Of a stretch of DNA of 64,000 bases, positions 1 to 10,760 are shown piece by piece. The stretch is from NCBI RefSeq assembly GCF_007671725.1, contig NZ_VCNM01000002.1, forward strand, positions 248,001 to 312,000, given 5' to 3'. The translations under genes and the position numbers were made by a program. The notes below the pieces were generated by a model that saw only the letters and a program-made list of their open reading frames with translations, made no database searches and had not been told where the DNA came from. The number at the start of each line of letters is the position of its first letter. Position 1 is the stretch's first letter. This stretch comes from Halorubrum depositum (GTDB lineage Archaea > Halobacteriota > Halobacteria > Halobacteriales > Haloferacaceae).

Positions 1-19
1 CGCGGAACCCGACCCGATA

Positions 20-2470
20 GTGTCCGCGCCGTGGGCGGCGCGTCCGGCGGCGGTCGTCGCCGGCATCGGGCTCGTGGTCGGGCTCGCGGCGCAGGCGCCC
101 GCGCCCCGCCTCCCCGAACTGCCGGCGGCGCTGATCGGCGTGAGCGCGACCGCGATCCAACACGCGTTCGCAACGGTCGTGGCGTTTAACACGTTGGTCC
201 TCGCGCTGCTTCTGGCCGACCTCCGAACGTTTCTGCCGCTTCTCGGCGGGTACCTCGCGCTGCTGACCGTCGGCGTCGCCTTCGAGTACGTGATGGTCCT
301 CAAGGCCCGACAGCGGCTCCGTCGCGACCGGATCGACCTGGATCCGCTCGGCCCGGACGCCCCCGTAACCGTCGTGGTGTCCGCGGCCAACGAGGGGTCG
401 GTGTTGCCCGAGAGCCTCTCGCATAATCTGGATGCCCTCCCAGGGCTCCGGTTTCTGCTGTTGCCGGCGGCGAAGTCGTCAGACGACACCGTGGCGGTCG
501 CCCTCGAGTTCCGAGAGATGTACCCCGATCGGGTCCGAGTGATGGAGGGCGTCACGGGCTCGAAGGCGGGCGACCTCAACGCCGCGTGGGAGCTCGTCGA
601 GACGCCGTTCGCCCTGCTGCTCGACGCAGACGAGACCGTCGACGCCGACTTCGTCTCCCGGGGGCTGGCGCGGCTGGAGGCGAACCCGGAGGTCGGCGTG
701 GTTCAGGGCCGGAAGGCCGCGAAATACCCGGAACAGAGCGCGCTGTCGCGATTCGTCAGCGCGGACCGGCAACACAGCACGTGGATCGAACACGCCTTCA
801 TGGACGAGGTGTTCGGCGCCGCCCACTTCGCCGGATCGGCCGCGATCTTCAGGCGCGAGGTGCCGCCGGCGGTCGGCGGCTGGTCGCCGTACCGACTCAC
901 GGAGGACATCGACCTGACGCTCCGGCTGCTCGTCGAGACCGACTGGCGGGTGGCCTACGATCCGGAGATGATCGCACGCGAGTTCAACCCGGCCACCGTC
1001 TCCGCGCTGATCCGCCAGCGCGTTCGCTGGGCGCGGGGGTGGGCGCAGGTGACGGCGAACCACGGTGGCAGCGTGGTGCGGTCGTGGCGCTCGCTCGGGA
1101 TCAAGCGCACGGTCGGCATCTGCTGGCTGCTGTTCGCCTCGGTCAGCGCGCCCTTCTACACGGTGTTCCCGGCGCTGTTGCTCCTGTCGCTCGTCGGCTT
1201 CGCGGGGCCGATACCGGGCGCGGTGGCGATCGGGCTGGCGTTGCTGCTGTTACCCGCACGGGGGATCGCCATCGGCTACGCGACGACGCGGGACCCCGAC
1301 GTCGAACTCCCCGGGGGGATCGGCCGGCGGGTGCGGATGCTCGGTCACGCGTACCTCTGGATCCCGGTCGGCTGGGTGATCCAGATACACGCGCTGTACC
1401 TCCAACTCGCCGGTGCCCCGGGAGTCTGGCACGTGACGCCGAAGCGAGGCGACAGCGCGGCGATACGGCGACCGGCGGTGCGTGGCCCCCGATCGCCGGC
1501 GGGCGCGACCACCCTGCGTGAGGGCGAGTCCGACGAGGAGCCGTGGACCCGGGCTCGGTTCGAGGTGTACACCGACCGGGCGGGCGAGGCTCGCTTCCGG
1601 CTCCGACACGAGAACGGCAACGTCCTCGCCGACGGCGGGGAGGGATACGCCTCCCGCCGGGGCGTCCGGCGGGCGATAACCGCGCTCCGGGAGCTGGTCG
1701 GCCCCGCGGTGTACCTCCGGTGTGACCCGGCCGGTTTCGAGGTGTACCGCGACGAGGGAGAGGCCTGGCGGTGGCGGCTAGTGGGACCGAACGGCCGTGC
1801 GCTCGCCGAGTCGCCGACGGGGTACTCCGGCCGTTCGGGGGCGACGAAGGGGGCCGAGCGCGCGCGAGACGGCCTCGCAGACGACGAAACGGAACCGGAG
1901 GTGACGTGGGACGGCGAGGAATCGTACCGGTGGCGGCTCCGCGCGGGAAACGGTCGCCCCGTCGCGCGGAGCGCTCGGTCGTTCGGCGGGGAGCGAGCGG
2001 CCCGCGACTCGCTCGACCGCGCTCGGGAGTACGCCCCGGGCGCCGACCTCCTCGACATCGGCCGCGCGGCGTTCGAGCTGTACGCGGACCGAGCCGGGAA
2101 ACACCGGTTCCGGCTTCGACACCGCAACGGCAACATCCTGCTCGATTCCGGCCAGGGGTACGCGACGCGGCGTGGAGTCCGCGACGCCGTCGAGCGGATC
2201 CGACGCTACGCCCCGATCGCACCCGTCGAGCTGCTCGACGGACGGGGACCGGAATCGAGCGACGAGGACGGACCGGGGACCGGACGCGGACGGGAGAGCG
2301 ACGCGGACGACCCCGACCGCGTCGAGCTGCAGTTCGAGCTGGACGGCGTCGACCTCGACCGGCTCCCGCTCCACGCCAACCGCGTGGACCTCACGCCGGA
2401 ACAGGCCCGCGCGGTCGCAAGCGAACTGGTCCGTGAGGCCGACCGGATCGAGGGCGAGGGCGACGGCTGA
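20..2470 (+). CDS. Membrane GT2 glycosyltransferase fused to DUF1508 repeats
   Basis: 816-residue processive-type family 2 glycosyltransferase, probably transferring sugar from a nucleotide donor at the inner face of the membrane. N-terminal hydrophobic segments (about 10-95) precede the GT-A domain: VTVVVSAANEG near 116, the DAD metal site near 203, a TED acid motif near 294 and QRVRW (Q..RW acceptor-site motif) near 333. Membrane helices follow to about 470. The C-terminal half has four DUF1508-like repeats near 513, 572, 633 and 684 (pattern FEVY-DRAG--RFRLRH-NGN--), the third degenerate, then an acidic tail. The GTG start at base 20 overlaps a TAG in another frame at 18-20, suggesting a coupled upstream gene, but the frame is open to the window edge, so the true start may lie outside. 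Substrate unknown; the fusion is unusual. Confidence 0.85.
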   Translation: MSAPWAARPAAVVAGIGLVVGLAAQAPAPRLPELPAALIGVSATAIQHAFATVVAFNTLVLALLLADLRTFLPLLGGYLALLTVGVAFEYVMVLKARQRLRRDRIDLDPLGPDAPVTVVVSAANEGSVLPESLSHNLDALPGLRFLLLPAAKSSDDTVAVALEFREMYPDRVRVMEGVTGSKAGDLNAAWELVETPFALLLDADETVDADFVSRGLARLEANPEVGVVQGRKAAKYPEQSALSRFVSADRQHSTWIEHAFMDEVFGAAHFAGSAAIFRREVPPAVGGWSPYRLTEDIDLTLRLLVETDWRVAYDPEMIAREFNPATVSALIRQRVRWARGWAQVTANHGGSVVRSWRSLGIKRTVGICWLLFASVSAPFYTVFPALLLLSLVGFAGPIPGAVAIGLALLLLPARGIAIGYATTRDPDVELPGGIGRRVRMLGHAYLWIPVGWVIQIHALYLQLAGAPGVWHVTPKRGDSAAIRRPAVRGPRSPAGATTLREGESDEEPWTRARFEVYTDRAGEARFRLRHENGNVLADGGEGYASRRGVRRAITALRELVGPAVYLRCDPAGFEVYRDEGEAWRWRLVGPNGRALAESPTGYSGRSGATKGAERARDGLADDETEPEVTWDGEESYRWRLRAGNGRPVARSARSFGGERAARDSLDRAREYAPGADLLDIGRAAFELYADRAGKHRFRLRHRNGNILLDSGQGYATRRGVRDAVERIRRYAPIAPVELLDGRGPESSDEDGPGTGRGRESDADDPDRVELQFELDGVDLDRLPLHANRVDLTPEQARAVASELVREADRIEGEGDG

Positions 2471-2541
2471 CTGACGCCCCGGAGGGCGGGACTCGACCGC
2501 GGCCGCGACGGCCGAAGGCGACCGCTTCCGCCACGCGACCT

Positions 2542-2547
2542 TTTAAG
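2542..2547 (+). promoter_or_regulatory. TATA-like box of the M20 amidohydrolase gene
   Basis: TTTAAG lies 24-29 bases before the ATG at 2571, the spacing expected of a haloarchaeal leaderless transcript. It supports the chosen start. Confidence 0.55.
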
Positions 2548-2570
2548 CCCGCCCGAGGCCACCCACGCCT

Positions 2571-3851
2571 ATGAGCGCGCTCGAATCCGACGCGTACCGC
2601 GAGTTCCGCCGCGACCTCCACCGCCACCCCGAGCCCGCGTGGCGCGAGTTCTACACCACCGCCCGGATCGTCGAGGAGCTCCGGAAACGCGATCTCACCG
2701 CGCTCCACGTCGGCCGCGACGCCCTCGCGACCGACGACCGGATGAACGTCCCCGACGACGCAGAGCTCGCCGAGTGGGAGCAGCGGGCCCGCGACGCGGG
2801 CGCCGACCCCGAGGTCGTCGACGAGCTCTCCGGCGGCTACACCGGCTGCGTCGCCGTCGTTGAGCGCGGCGACGGTCCCGTGATCGGACTCCGCGTCGAC
2901 ATCGACGCCTTACCGATCCGCGAATCCGAGGACGGCGACCACGCCCCCGTCACCGAGGGGTTCCGTTCGGAACACGAGGGGTTCATGCACGCCTGCGGCC
3001 ACGACGCCCACGCGACGATGGGGCTCGGGACCCTCGACGCCGTGCTCGACTCCGACTTCGCGGGCACGCTGAAAGTGTTCTTCCAGCCGGGCGAGGAGCA
3101 GGTGGCCGGCGGGAAGCCGATGGCCGAGTCCGGCCACCTCGACGACGTCGACTACCTCTACGCGGTCCACGTCGGCCTCGACCACCCCTCCGGCGAGGTC
3201 GTCTGCGGGGTCGACGGGTTCCTCGCGGTCCGGCACATCCTGGCGGAGTTCACGGGCGAGCCCTCCCACGCCGGCGCGCGGCCCGAGCAGGGGCGCAACG
3301 CGGTGCAGGCGATGGCGGCGGCGGTCCAGAACCTCTACGCGATCCCGCGCCACGCCGACGGCCCGACGCGGGTGAACGCCGGGCTCGTCGGCGGCGGCAC
3401 GGCGACGAACATCGTCCCCGAGGAGTCGTTCATCGAGGGCGAGCTCCGGGGCGCGACGACGGAGCTGGCCGCGTACATGTCCGAGCACGCCGACCGAATC
3501 TTAGAGTCGGCCGCCGCGATGCACGACTGCGAGGTCGACGTGGCGACGAAGGGCGAGGCCCCGAGCGCCACCAGCGACGATGCGCTCGCCGGGATCGTCG
3601 GCGCGGTCGCGGGCGACGTCGCGGGCGTCACGAACGTCGTCGACAGCGCCGACCTCGGCGGCTCCGAGGACGCCACGTTCCTGATGCGGCGGGTCCAGGA
3701 GAACGGCGGGCTCGCCTGCTACGTAGGCGTCGGCACCGACCACCCGGGCGGCCACCACACGAGCACCTTCGACGTGGTCGAGGGCGACATCGCGGTCGGC
3801 ATCGACGTGCTCTCTGGCGCGATCCTGCGGGCGGCCGAGAGCCGGCCGTGA
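2571..3851 (+). CDS. AbgA-like M20D amidohydrolase
   Basis: 426-residue M20 family metallo-amidohydrolase. It begins YREFRRDLHRHPEPAW and carries HACGHDAH near 140-147 (binuclear metal site), followed by the EE pair in FFQPGEEQ and the dimerisation (lid) domain typical of M20D. The segment between the N-terminus and the metal site (NVPDDAELAEWEQRARDAG, then GGYTG) resembles AbgA, the aminobenzoyl-glutamate hydrolase subunit, more than simple hippurate hydrolases. Likely role: cytoplasmic cleavage of an N-acyl amino acid or folate-breakdown amide; the substrate cannot be read from sequence. It stands alone with its own TATA-like box, and no AbgB or AbgT partner is adjacent. Confidence 0.85.
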   Translation: MSALESDAYREFRRDLHRHPEPAWREFYTTARIVEELRKRDLTALHVGRDALATDDRMNVPDDAELAEWEQRARDAGADPEVVDELSGGYTGCVAVVERGDGPVIGLRVDIDALPIRESEDGDHAPVTEGFRSEHEGFMHACGHDAHATMGLGTLDAVLDSDFAGTLKVFFQPGEEQVAGGKPMAESGHLDDVDYLYAVHVGLDHPSGEVVCGVDGFLAVRHILAEFTGEPSHAGARPEQGRNAVQAMAAAVQNLYAIPRHADGPTRVNAGLVGGGTATNIVPEESFIEGELRGATTELAAYMSEHADRILESAAAMHDCEVDVATKGEAPSATSDDALAGIVGAVAGDVAGVTNVVDSADLGGSEDATFLMRRVQENGGLACYVGVGTDHPGGHHTSTFDVVEGDIAVGIDVLSGAILRAAESRP

Positions 3852-3983
3852 GGGCCTTTCGCCGACCGCGATCAGGTCGGCCGGGATCCAGCCGCCCGGA
3901 ACCCTCGTGGTGAGGCGCCTACGGACGGTGTGAACGCTTCTCCCGGCGGTAGGTTTAGGCGCCGCGAACCCCTCCGTTCGGGT

Positions 3984-4262
3984 ATGAAGGCCGCCCTCAG
4001 GTACGTTCTCACCGGCACCCGCGGCGGCCCGAACAGGGTCCGGATCCTCAGGGCGCTCGACGACCGCCCGCGGAACGCGAACCGGCTGGCCGAGCACCTC
4101 GACCTGGACTACACGACGGTGCGCCACCACCTCGACGTGCTCCGCGACCACGGCGTCGTCGAGCGCACCGGAGACGGCTACGGCACGGTGTACTACCCGA
4201 CGGACGGGACGCGGCGCCACTGGGACCTCGTCGAGGAGATCGCCGAGGGGCTGGCGCTGTGA
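3984..4262 (+). CDS. ArsR-like winged-helix regulator
   Basis: 92-residue winged-helix DNA-binding protein. Helices cover NRVRILRALDDRPRNANRLAEHL (wing-helix core), recognition region LDYTTVRHHLDVLRDHGVVE, and wing GDGYGTVYYPT, the standard haloarchaeal ArsR/HTH_20 arrangement. There is no ligand domain and there are no Cys residues, so it is not a thiol metal sensor. An upstream in-frame GTG exists, but a TTTAG box at 3954-3958 sits 26-30 bases before this ATG, favouring the short form. A small membrane protein gene follows 50 bases downstream on the same strand and is a probable partner. Confidence 0.8.
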   Translation: MKAALRYVLTGTRGGPNRVRILRALDDRPRNANRLAEHLDLDYTTVRHHLDVLRDHGVVERTGDGYGTVYYPTDGTRRHWDLVEEIAEGLAL

Positions 4263-4312
4263 CCGCGACGATCCCTCGGTACGACTGCGGCGACGCCCGC
4301 GGGGTGTGAGCG

Positions 4313-4615
4313 ATGGAGTGGATAGACGTCGCCCGCGTCAGCGTCGCCGCGAACGTCGCGATACTGTCCGCGCTCACGTGGGTCTGGGCCCGGAACTACC
4401 TGGCTTTTCGGTCGAAACACTCGATGGGGCTGGCGGCGTTCGGCGCCGTACTCTTAGCGCAGAACACGCTCTCGCTGTACTTCTACCTGTACCACCCCGT
4501 GCTGGCCGGCTGGTTCGCGACCGACATGACCCCGTTGGCGTGGCGGGCGAACGTCGTCGTCCACGCGTTCCAGACGGTCGCGCTCGGGTTCCTGCTGTGG
4601 GTGACGTGGGACTGA
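4313..4615 (+). CDS. Small three-helix membrane protein, partner of the HTH gene
   Basis: 100-residue hydrophobic protein with about three membrane spans: residues 8-30 (ARVSVAANVAILSALTWVWA), 38-62 (SMGLAAFGAVLLAQNTLSLYFYLY) and 78-100 (ANVVVHAFQTVALGFLLWVTW). No enzyme motif is seen. It follows the winged-helix gene with a 50-base gap and has no strong promoter of its own, so the two probably form a unit. Small regulator plus small membrane protein pairs of this kind recur in haloarchaea, but their role is unknown to me. ATG start. Confidence 0.7.
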   Translation: MEWIDVARVSVAANVAILSALTWVWARNYLAFRSKHSMGLAAFGAVLLAQNTLSLYFYLYHPVLAGWFATDMTPLAWRANVVVHAFQTVALGFLLWVTWD

Positions 4616-4642
4616 CACCGTCCGAACAGTCGAAACCGCCCC

Positions 4643-6013
4643 TCAGTACTTCGCGTCGGCGCCCGTCGTCTCGTAGATCCGGTCCATGATCGCGTCGCGC
4701 TCGCCGGTCCAGTTCGCCATCGCGGCCGGGCTGGTCGGGTACGACTCGTAGTGCGTGAGCAGCTCGTCGGCGAGCGACTTCGTCTGGTAGAAGTTGCGGA
4801 TCGTCCCCCAGTAGCCGAAGCTCTTGACCGCCGCCTTCAGCTTCAGCCCGAACGACATCGACGTCGACCCCTCGTACAGGGCCTCCGCGAGCTTCTCGCC
4901 GGGAAGCGCGGCGAGCAGCCCCATCAGGTCGTCCACGTCGACCGCGGTCGAGAGCACGTTGTACACGTCGAGGCCGGCGTAGCGCCCGCCGAAGTGGTCC
5001 ATCACGCGGGTGTTGTACCGCCAGAGGTTCTCCTCGCTCACGTCGCCGTCGGAGACCGCCTTCACCGCCTGCTCGCCCGCGTACTTGCCGGCGTACGCGG
5101 CCCCGGCGATGCCGCCGCCGGTCGTCGGGTTGACGTGGCCCGCCGCGTCGCCGACCGCCATGTACCCCGGCGCGACCGCCGAGTCGTACGGCCGGCGGGT
5201 GGGGAGCGCGGCGCCGAGCTTGTCGCGGACCTCGGCGCCCTCGAACTCGGGGCGGTTCCGCAGATCGCGTTTCAGCGCCTCGACGAGCTGCATCGGCTCC
5301 TCGTTCATCTGGAAGCCGAGCCCCGCGTTGATCTCGGTGCTCGTCCGCGGGAAGTACCAGAGGTAGCCGGCGGCGCGGTCGGTCGCCTTGAACACCAGGG
5401 CGTCGTCCCACTCGACCGGCTCCGGGACCTCGACGATCTCGCGGTACGCCGAGCAGAACTGAGAGTAGCGCACGTTGGTGTCGAACGTCGTCCCCTCGAA
5501 GTCCGCCTTGTCCTGCAGCAGCGAGAGCGCCCCGGCGCCGTCGATGACGAGGTCGGACTCGTAGGTGACCTGGTCGCCCTTCCGCTTCGCGCGCAGGCCC
5601 GTGACCCGCCCGCCGTCGGTCTGGATCACGTCGTTGATGACGGTGTCGTAGTGGAAGTCGACGCCGGCGTCCTCGGCGCCCGCGATGATCCGGCGGCCGT
5701 ACTCCCAGCGGTCGATGACCGCGAGCTCCCCCGGGACGGGGATCTCGAGGACCGTGTCCTCCTGCGGGATCTCGAACCGGCCGTGGTCGACGCCGGTGTT
5801 CGTGAACGCCGGCTCGAGCCGCTCCTTCGGGATGGCTTCCGGGAATGCGTCGGCGCCCTTCAGCGCGTCGCCGCAGGCGATGTGGCCCGCCTCCGTCTCG
5901 TCTTTCCGCTCGACGATGACGACGTCGAGCCCCTCGTTCGCGATCGTCGCGGCGGCGTAACAGCCGGCGGTCCCGGCGCCGGCCACGACGACGTCGTACT
6001 CGTCGATGCTCAT
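4643..6013 (-). CDS. Geranylgeranyl reductase family FAD-dependent oxidoreductase
   Basis: 456-residue flavoprotein. The dinucleotide-binding motif VVVAGAGTAGCYAA (residues 8-21) and E/R pattern VIVERKDE begin the FAD domain; HIACGDAL contains the conserved Cys of this family; GDAAGHVNPTTGGGI near 300 is the second FAD motif. The family hydrogenates geranylgeranyl chains of archaeal lipids or quinones at the membrane, although some members act on other substrates. Start is the ATG of MSIDEYD; the frame is open further upstream but the extra residues are low-complexity. A related but distinct paralogue lies at 38967-40067, so this gene cannot be assigned as the archaeol-lipid enzyme with certainty. 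Confidence 0.85.
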   Translation of the reverse strand: MSIDEYDVVVAGAGTAGCYAAATIANEGLDVVIVERKDETEAGHIACGDALKGADAFPEAIPKERLEPAFTNTGVDHGRFEIPQEDTVLEIPVPGELAVIDRWEYGRRIIAGAEDAGVDFHYDTVINDVIQTDGGRVTGLRAKRKGDQVTYESDLVIDGAGALSLLQDKADFEGTTFDTNVRYSQFCSAYREIVEVPEPVEWDDALVFKATDRAAGYLWYFPRTSTEINAGLGFQMNEEPMQLVEALKRDLRNRPEFEGAEVRDKLGAALPTRRPYDSAVAPGYMAVGDAAGHVNPTTGGGIAGAAYAGKYAGEQAVKAVSDGDVSEENLWRYNTRVMDHFGGRYAGLDVYNVLSTAVDVDDLMGLLAALPGEKLAEALYEGSTSMSFGLKLKAAVKSFGYWGTIRNFYQTKSLADELLTHYESYPTSPAAMANWTGERDAIMDRIYETTGADAKY

Positions 6014-6203
6014 GACACGTGGGTCGTTCCCCCGGTGGCAAAACTCTTTGTTCCCGATTCGGTCCCCTGTAGACCGACACGAGGAGAGGGGATCGCCCGA
6101 CTGCGACGGGTCATCGTCGCCCGCCGCCGATGTGTCGACGACAGCGGGCGGCGACGGATCGACGACCGCTGGCAACGGTCACCCCCCACCGTCCGGGCGC
6201 CGT

Positions 6204-6209
6204 TTTTAA
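6204..6209 (+). promoter_or_regulatory. TATA-like box for the gene at 6235
   Basis: TTTTAA lies 26-31 bases before the ATG at 6235 and fixes that start over the longer open frame that begins near 6130. Confidence 0.55.
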
Positions 6210-6234
6210 CGGAGTCGCGGCCGTGCGTGCGGCC

Positions 6235-6558
6235 ATGGCCGGACTCGACCACGTCGACACGGACCGGCTCCGGGAGTGGCTCTCGGAGGTCCGCGGGGCG
6301 GAGACGACCGCCGCGCTGATGCTCGCCGTCGCGTACGACAAGGGGATCGGCGCGGGCGAACTCGCCTCGTGGTACGGTCGGTCGACCGAATCGGTCGAGG
6401 AGACGATTGCGGCGCTCGACTCCCCCGACTACGTCGCCGAGATCGCCCGCCTCGAAGGAGTCGACCTCGACGCGGTCGACGTCTCGTTCGCCGAGCTCGC
6501 GGAGCGGCCCGTCAGCGAGGCGGCGAGCGTGGTCCGCGACCACGCGGATGGCGAGTGA
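6235..6558 (+). CDS. Small acidic protein, possible helix-turn-helix
   Basis: 107-residue acidic protein without membrane segment or Cys. Two similar helical stretches are visible: TAALMLAVAYDKGIGAGEL followed by ASWYGRSTESVEETI, which reads like a helix-turn-helix ('GELASWYGRSTESVEETIAALDS'), and a C-terminal helix ERPVSEAASVVRDHA. I do not recognise a named family, though the layout suggests a DNA-binding or helical adaptor protein of haloarchaea. It converges on the nucleoside ABC transporter operon (36 bases from its last gene), with no evidence of a functional link. Confidence 0.65.
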   Translation: MAGLDHVDTDRLREWLSEVRGAETTAALMLAVAYDKGIGAGELASWYGRSTESVEETIAALDSPDYVAEIARLEGVDLDAVDVSFAELAERPVSEAASVVRDHADGE

Positions 6559-6594
6559 GCCGCTGACCGCTGCCCCCCGTCGCCGGCTCCGAGG

Positions 6595-7698
6595 TCACTC
6601 CTCGGTCTCGTAGTGCTCCCCGGCCGCCTCCGGAAGCCGCGTCCGGCCCACCAGCGCGAGGACGAGGATGACCACCACGAACGGCGTGATCCGGATGAGC
6701 TGACGGGGGATCCCGATCCCCTGGAGCTGGAGCACGGTCTGGACCGCGTCCAGCCCCGCGAACAGCATCGTCGAGAGGAACGCCCCGACCGGGTTGTAGT
6801 TGCCGAACAGGTACGCCACGATGGCGATGAACCCCTTCCCGTTGACCATCGTCGGGCCGTTGCCGGTGAACTGGCCGAGGTCGAGCGACAGCGCCGCGCC
6901 GCCCATCCCCGCGAGCACGCCCGAGATCAGCACCGCCGCGTACCGGACCCGAGTGACGCTCACGCCGGCGGTGTCGAGCGCCTTTGGGTTCTCGCCGCTG
7001 GCGCGGATCCACCGGCCGAACGCCGTCCGCTCGAAGACGTACCACGAGCCGAAGACGGCGGCGAACAGCAGGTACACCGACGGCGACGCGGAGAAGAGCG
7101 CGCCGAAGAACGGGAGGTCGGCGAGCACCGGTACGTTGATCGACGGCGACGTCGCGACGGTCGGCGTGTTCGGGCTGCCGTAGATCACCTGTGAGGCGAA
7201 CGGCGCGAGCCCGAGCGCGATGAGCCACACCGCGAGCCCGGCGATGATCTGGTCCGCGCGGAACCCGATCGTCACGACGGCGAACAGCGCCGCGAGCAGC
7301 GTGCTCGCGACGACGCCGCCGGCGAAGCCGACCCACACCCCGCCGGTGAGGTCGGCGACGTAGATGGCGCTGAACGCGGAGATGATCAGGAGCCCCTCCA
7401 GGCCGATGTTTATCACGCCCGACTTCTCGGCGAAGATCCCGCCGAGGGCGGCGAACGCGATCGGGACGGAGAGGCGCAGCGTCGCCGCGAGCGTGTTCCG
7501 GCTCGTGAGCGCGTCCGCGAGCGTCCCGGCGAGCGAGTCCGGGAACAGCAGCCCGGCGAGGAGCAGCGCGACGACGGCGGCGACCGTCGCGCCGGCGACG
7601 AGCGCGCGGGTCGTGTAGCGCTCGAGGAATCCCTCTCCCTCGGCGCGCTCGGCCGAGGCGTCGGCGCCGCCGGTGCCGTCCGCGGCCGCGTCACTCAT
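6595..7698 (-). CDS. ABC transporter permease, nucleoside type (second permease)
   Basis: 367-residue integral membrane protein of the BPD_transp_2 permease family (NupQ/YufQ-like, related to sugar-type RbsC). After an acidic N-terminus it has about nine hydrophobic segments; the conserved cytoplasmic loop with the coupling segment is SGENPKALDTAGVSVTRVRY and the start of the family signature is GLEGLLIISAFSA. It pairs with the preceding permease to form the channel of a BMP-dependent importer. The ATG overlaps the end of the upstream permease by eight bases (ATGAGTGA) and a GAGGTGA Shine-Dalgarno-like sequence precedes it, which decides this start over an in-frame GTG nine bases upstream. 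Confidence 0.88.
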   Translation of the reverse strand: MSDAAADGTGGADASAERAEGEGFLERYTTRALVAGATVAAVVALLLAGLLFPDSLAGTLADALTSRNTLAATLRLSVPIAFAALGGIFAEKSGVINIGLEGLLIISAFSAIYVADLTGGVWVGFAGGVVASTLLAALFAVVTIGFRADQIIAGLAVWLIALGLAPFASQVIYGSPNTPTVATSPSINVPVLADLPFFGALFSASPSVYLLFAAVFGSWYVFERTAFGRWIRASGENPKALDTAGVSVTRVRYAAVLISGVLAGMGGAALSLDLGQFTGNGPTMVNGKGFIAIVAYLFGNYNPVGAFLSTMLFAGLDAVQTVLQLQGIGIPRQLIRITPFVVVILVLALVGRTRLPEAAGEHYETEE

Positions 7699-8934
7699 CG
7701 GTCTCACCTCCGCGATCGGCAGCGGTCCCGCCGTCGGTCGCGACCTCCTTCCGTTCCGTTCCGGCGCCCGGCAGCCCGCGGGCCATCAGGCGGAAGAACT
7801 CCGGCATCGCCACGAACAGGATGATGAGCCCGCGGAGGACGCCGACGAGCTGGGGCGGGACGTCGGTCGCGAACTGGACGACCGTGGTCCCGCTCTTCAG
7901 AACGCCGAACAGGAGGGCGGCGATTCCGACGCCGAGCGGGTTGTTGCCGGCGAGGATCGAGACGGTGATCCCGTCGAAGCCGTAGGCGGGGATCCCCGTC
8001 TGGAACGTCCCGAGCACCATCATCACGTACATCGCGCCGGCGATACCGCCGAGCGCGCCCGAGAGCGTCAGGCTCGCGACGACGGTGCGCTTGGCGTCGA
8101 CGCCGCCGTACTCGGCCGCCTCGGGCTGGACGCCGCTCGTCCGGACGTCGTACCCGAAGGCGGTGTGCTCGAGGACGTAGTACAGCGCGCCGACCGCGAG
8201 GAGCCCGAACAGGAGCGCGACGATCGAGAAGTCCTGCCGGCCGCCGAAGAACAGCGCCGGGAACTGCGCGAAGTCGGGGAGCGGCACGGTCTGGTTGGCG
8301 GCGCTGTCGGGGTCCTTGAAGATCCCGCTGACCAGGTACAGCGCGACGCCGGTGGCGATGAAGTTGAGCATGATCGTCGTGATCACCTCGTTGGCGTCTG
8401 CGTACGCCTTCAGCAGGCCCGGCACCGCGCCGTACAGCCCGCCGCCTACCGCGCCGACGAGGAGCCCGAACGGGATCAGCACGACGGTCCCGACGACGCC
8501 CGACACGAGCGACGACGCCCAGAGGACGCCGAGCGCGGTCGCCAGCGCGCCGACGACCATCTGCCCCTGCGTCCCGATGTTGAAGATCCCGGCGCGGAAC
8601 GCCAGCGCGACCGAGAGCCCGGTGAACAGCAGCAGCGTCGACTCCCGGAGCGTGACCGCGAACTGGCCGTTCGGCGACCAACTGCCGCTGAACGGGTCGC
8701 CGAGCGCCCCGAGGAAGAGCCGGTCGAAGACGACGACTGGGTCGTAACAGAAGCCGGTGCCGAAGTAGTACACCGCCTCGCCGGCGGTACACGTCGTCAT
8801 CCGCCCGGCCACGAGCACCAGAACCGCACCGATGAGCACGGAGAGGACGAGCGCCGCCGTGCTGATCAGGATCCGCTCGGTCGCGGAGGCGTCGACGAGC
8901 CGGGAGAGCGCGTCCCGCGCGCGGTCGGCGGCGC

Positions 8935-8938
<4 letters not shown>
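7691..8938 (-). CDS. ABC transporter permease, nucleoside type (first permease)
   Basis: 415-residue permease of the NupP/YufP type, about eight or nine membrane segments. An extracytoplasmic loop near residues 45-75 carries two Cys (TTCTAGE and FCYDP). The region FNIGTQGQMVVGAL is the family signature of the BPD_transp_2 domain, and TSGVQPEAAEYGGVDAKRTV is the ATPase-coupling loop. Translation starts at a GTG overlapping the ATPase stop by four bases (GTGA), so ATPase and permease are translationally coupled. The acidic C-terminus is typical of haloarchaea. Confidence 0.88.
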
Positions 8939-10572
<1,634 letters not shown>

Positions 10573-10740
10573 TGGTCTGGTACTCACTGGTTTGAGGGCG
10601 GCTGAATATGTTTGGATATGATTCGGCCCGAGCGGGACGCCGAACGGCCGATACTTCGACCGGAGGGCGAAGCGTCGGTGAGCGAATCGTCGGCGCGCGA
10701 ACCGGTCGTCGACGTCGGTCCGTGCAGCTTTCCGTTCAGT

Positions 10741-10755
10741 CGGTCCGCCGGACCG
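10741..10755 (-). terminator. Stem-loop after the nucleoside-binding lipoprotein gene
   Basis: Perfect 6-bp stem CGGTCC/GGACCG with a 3-base loop, 5 bases after the lipoprotein stop and before the ATPase gene on the same strand. Likely a 3'-end stabiliser or partial terminator that lets the binding protein exceed the transporter. No T-run follows. Confidence 0.4.
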
Positions 10756-10760
10756 CTACC

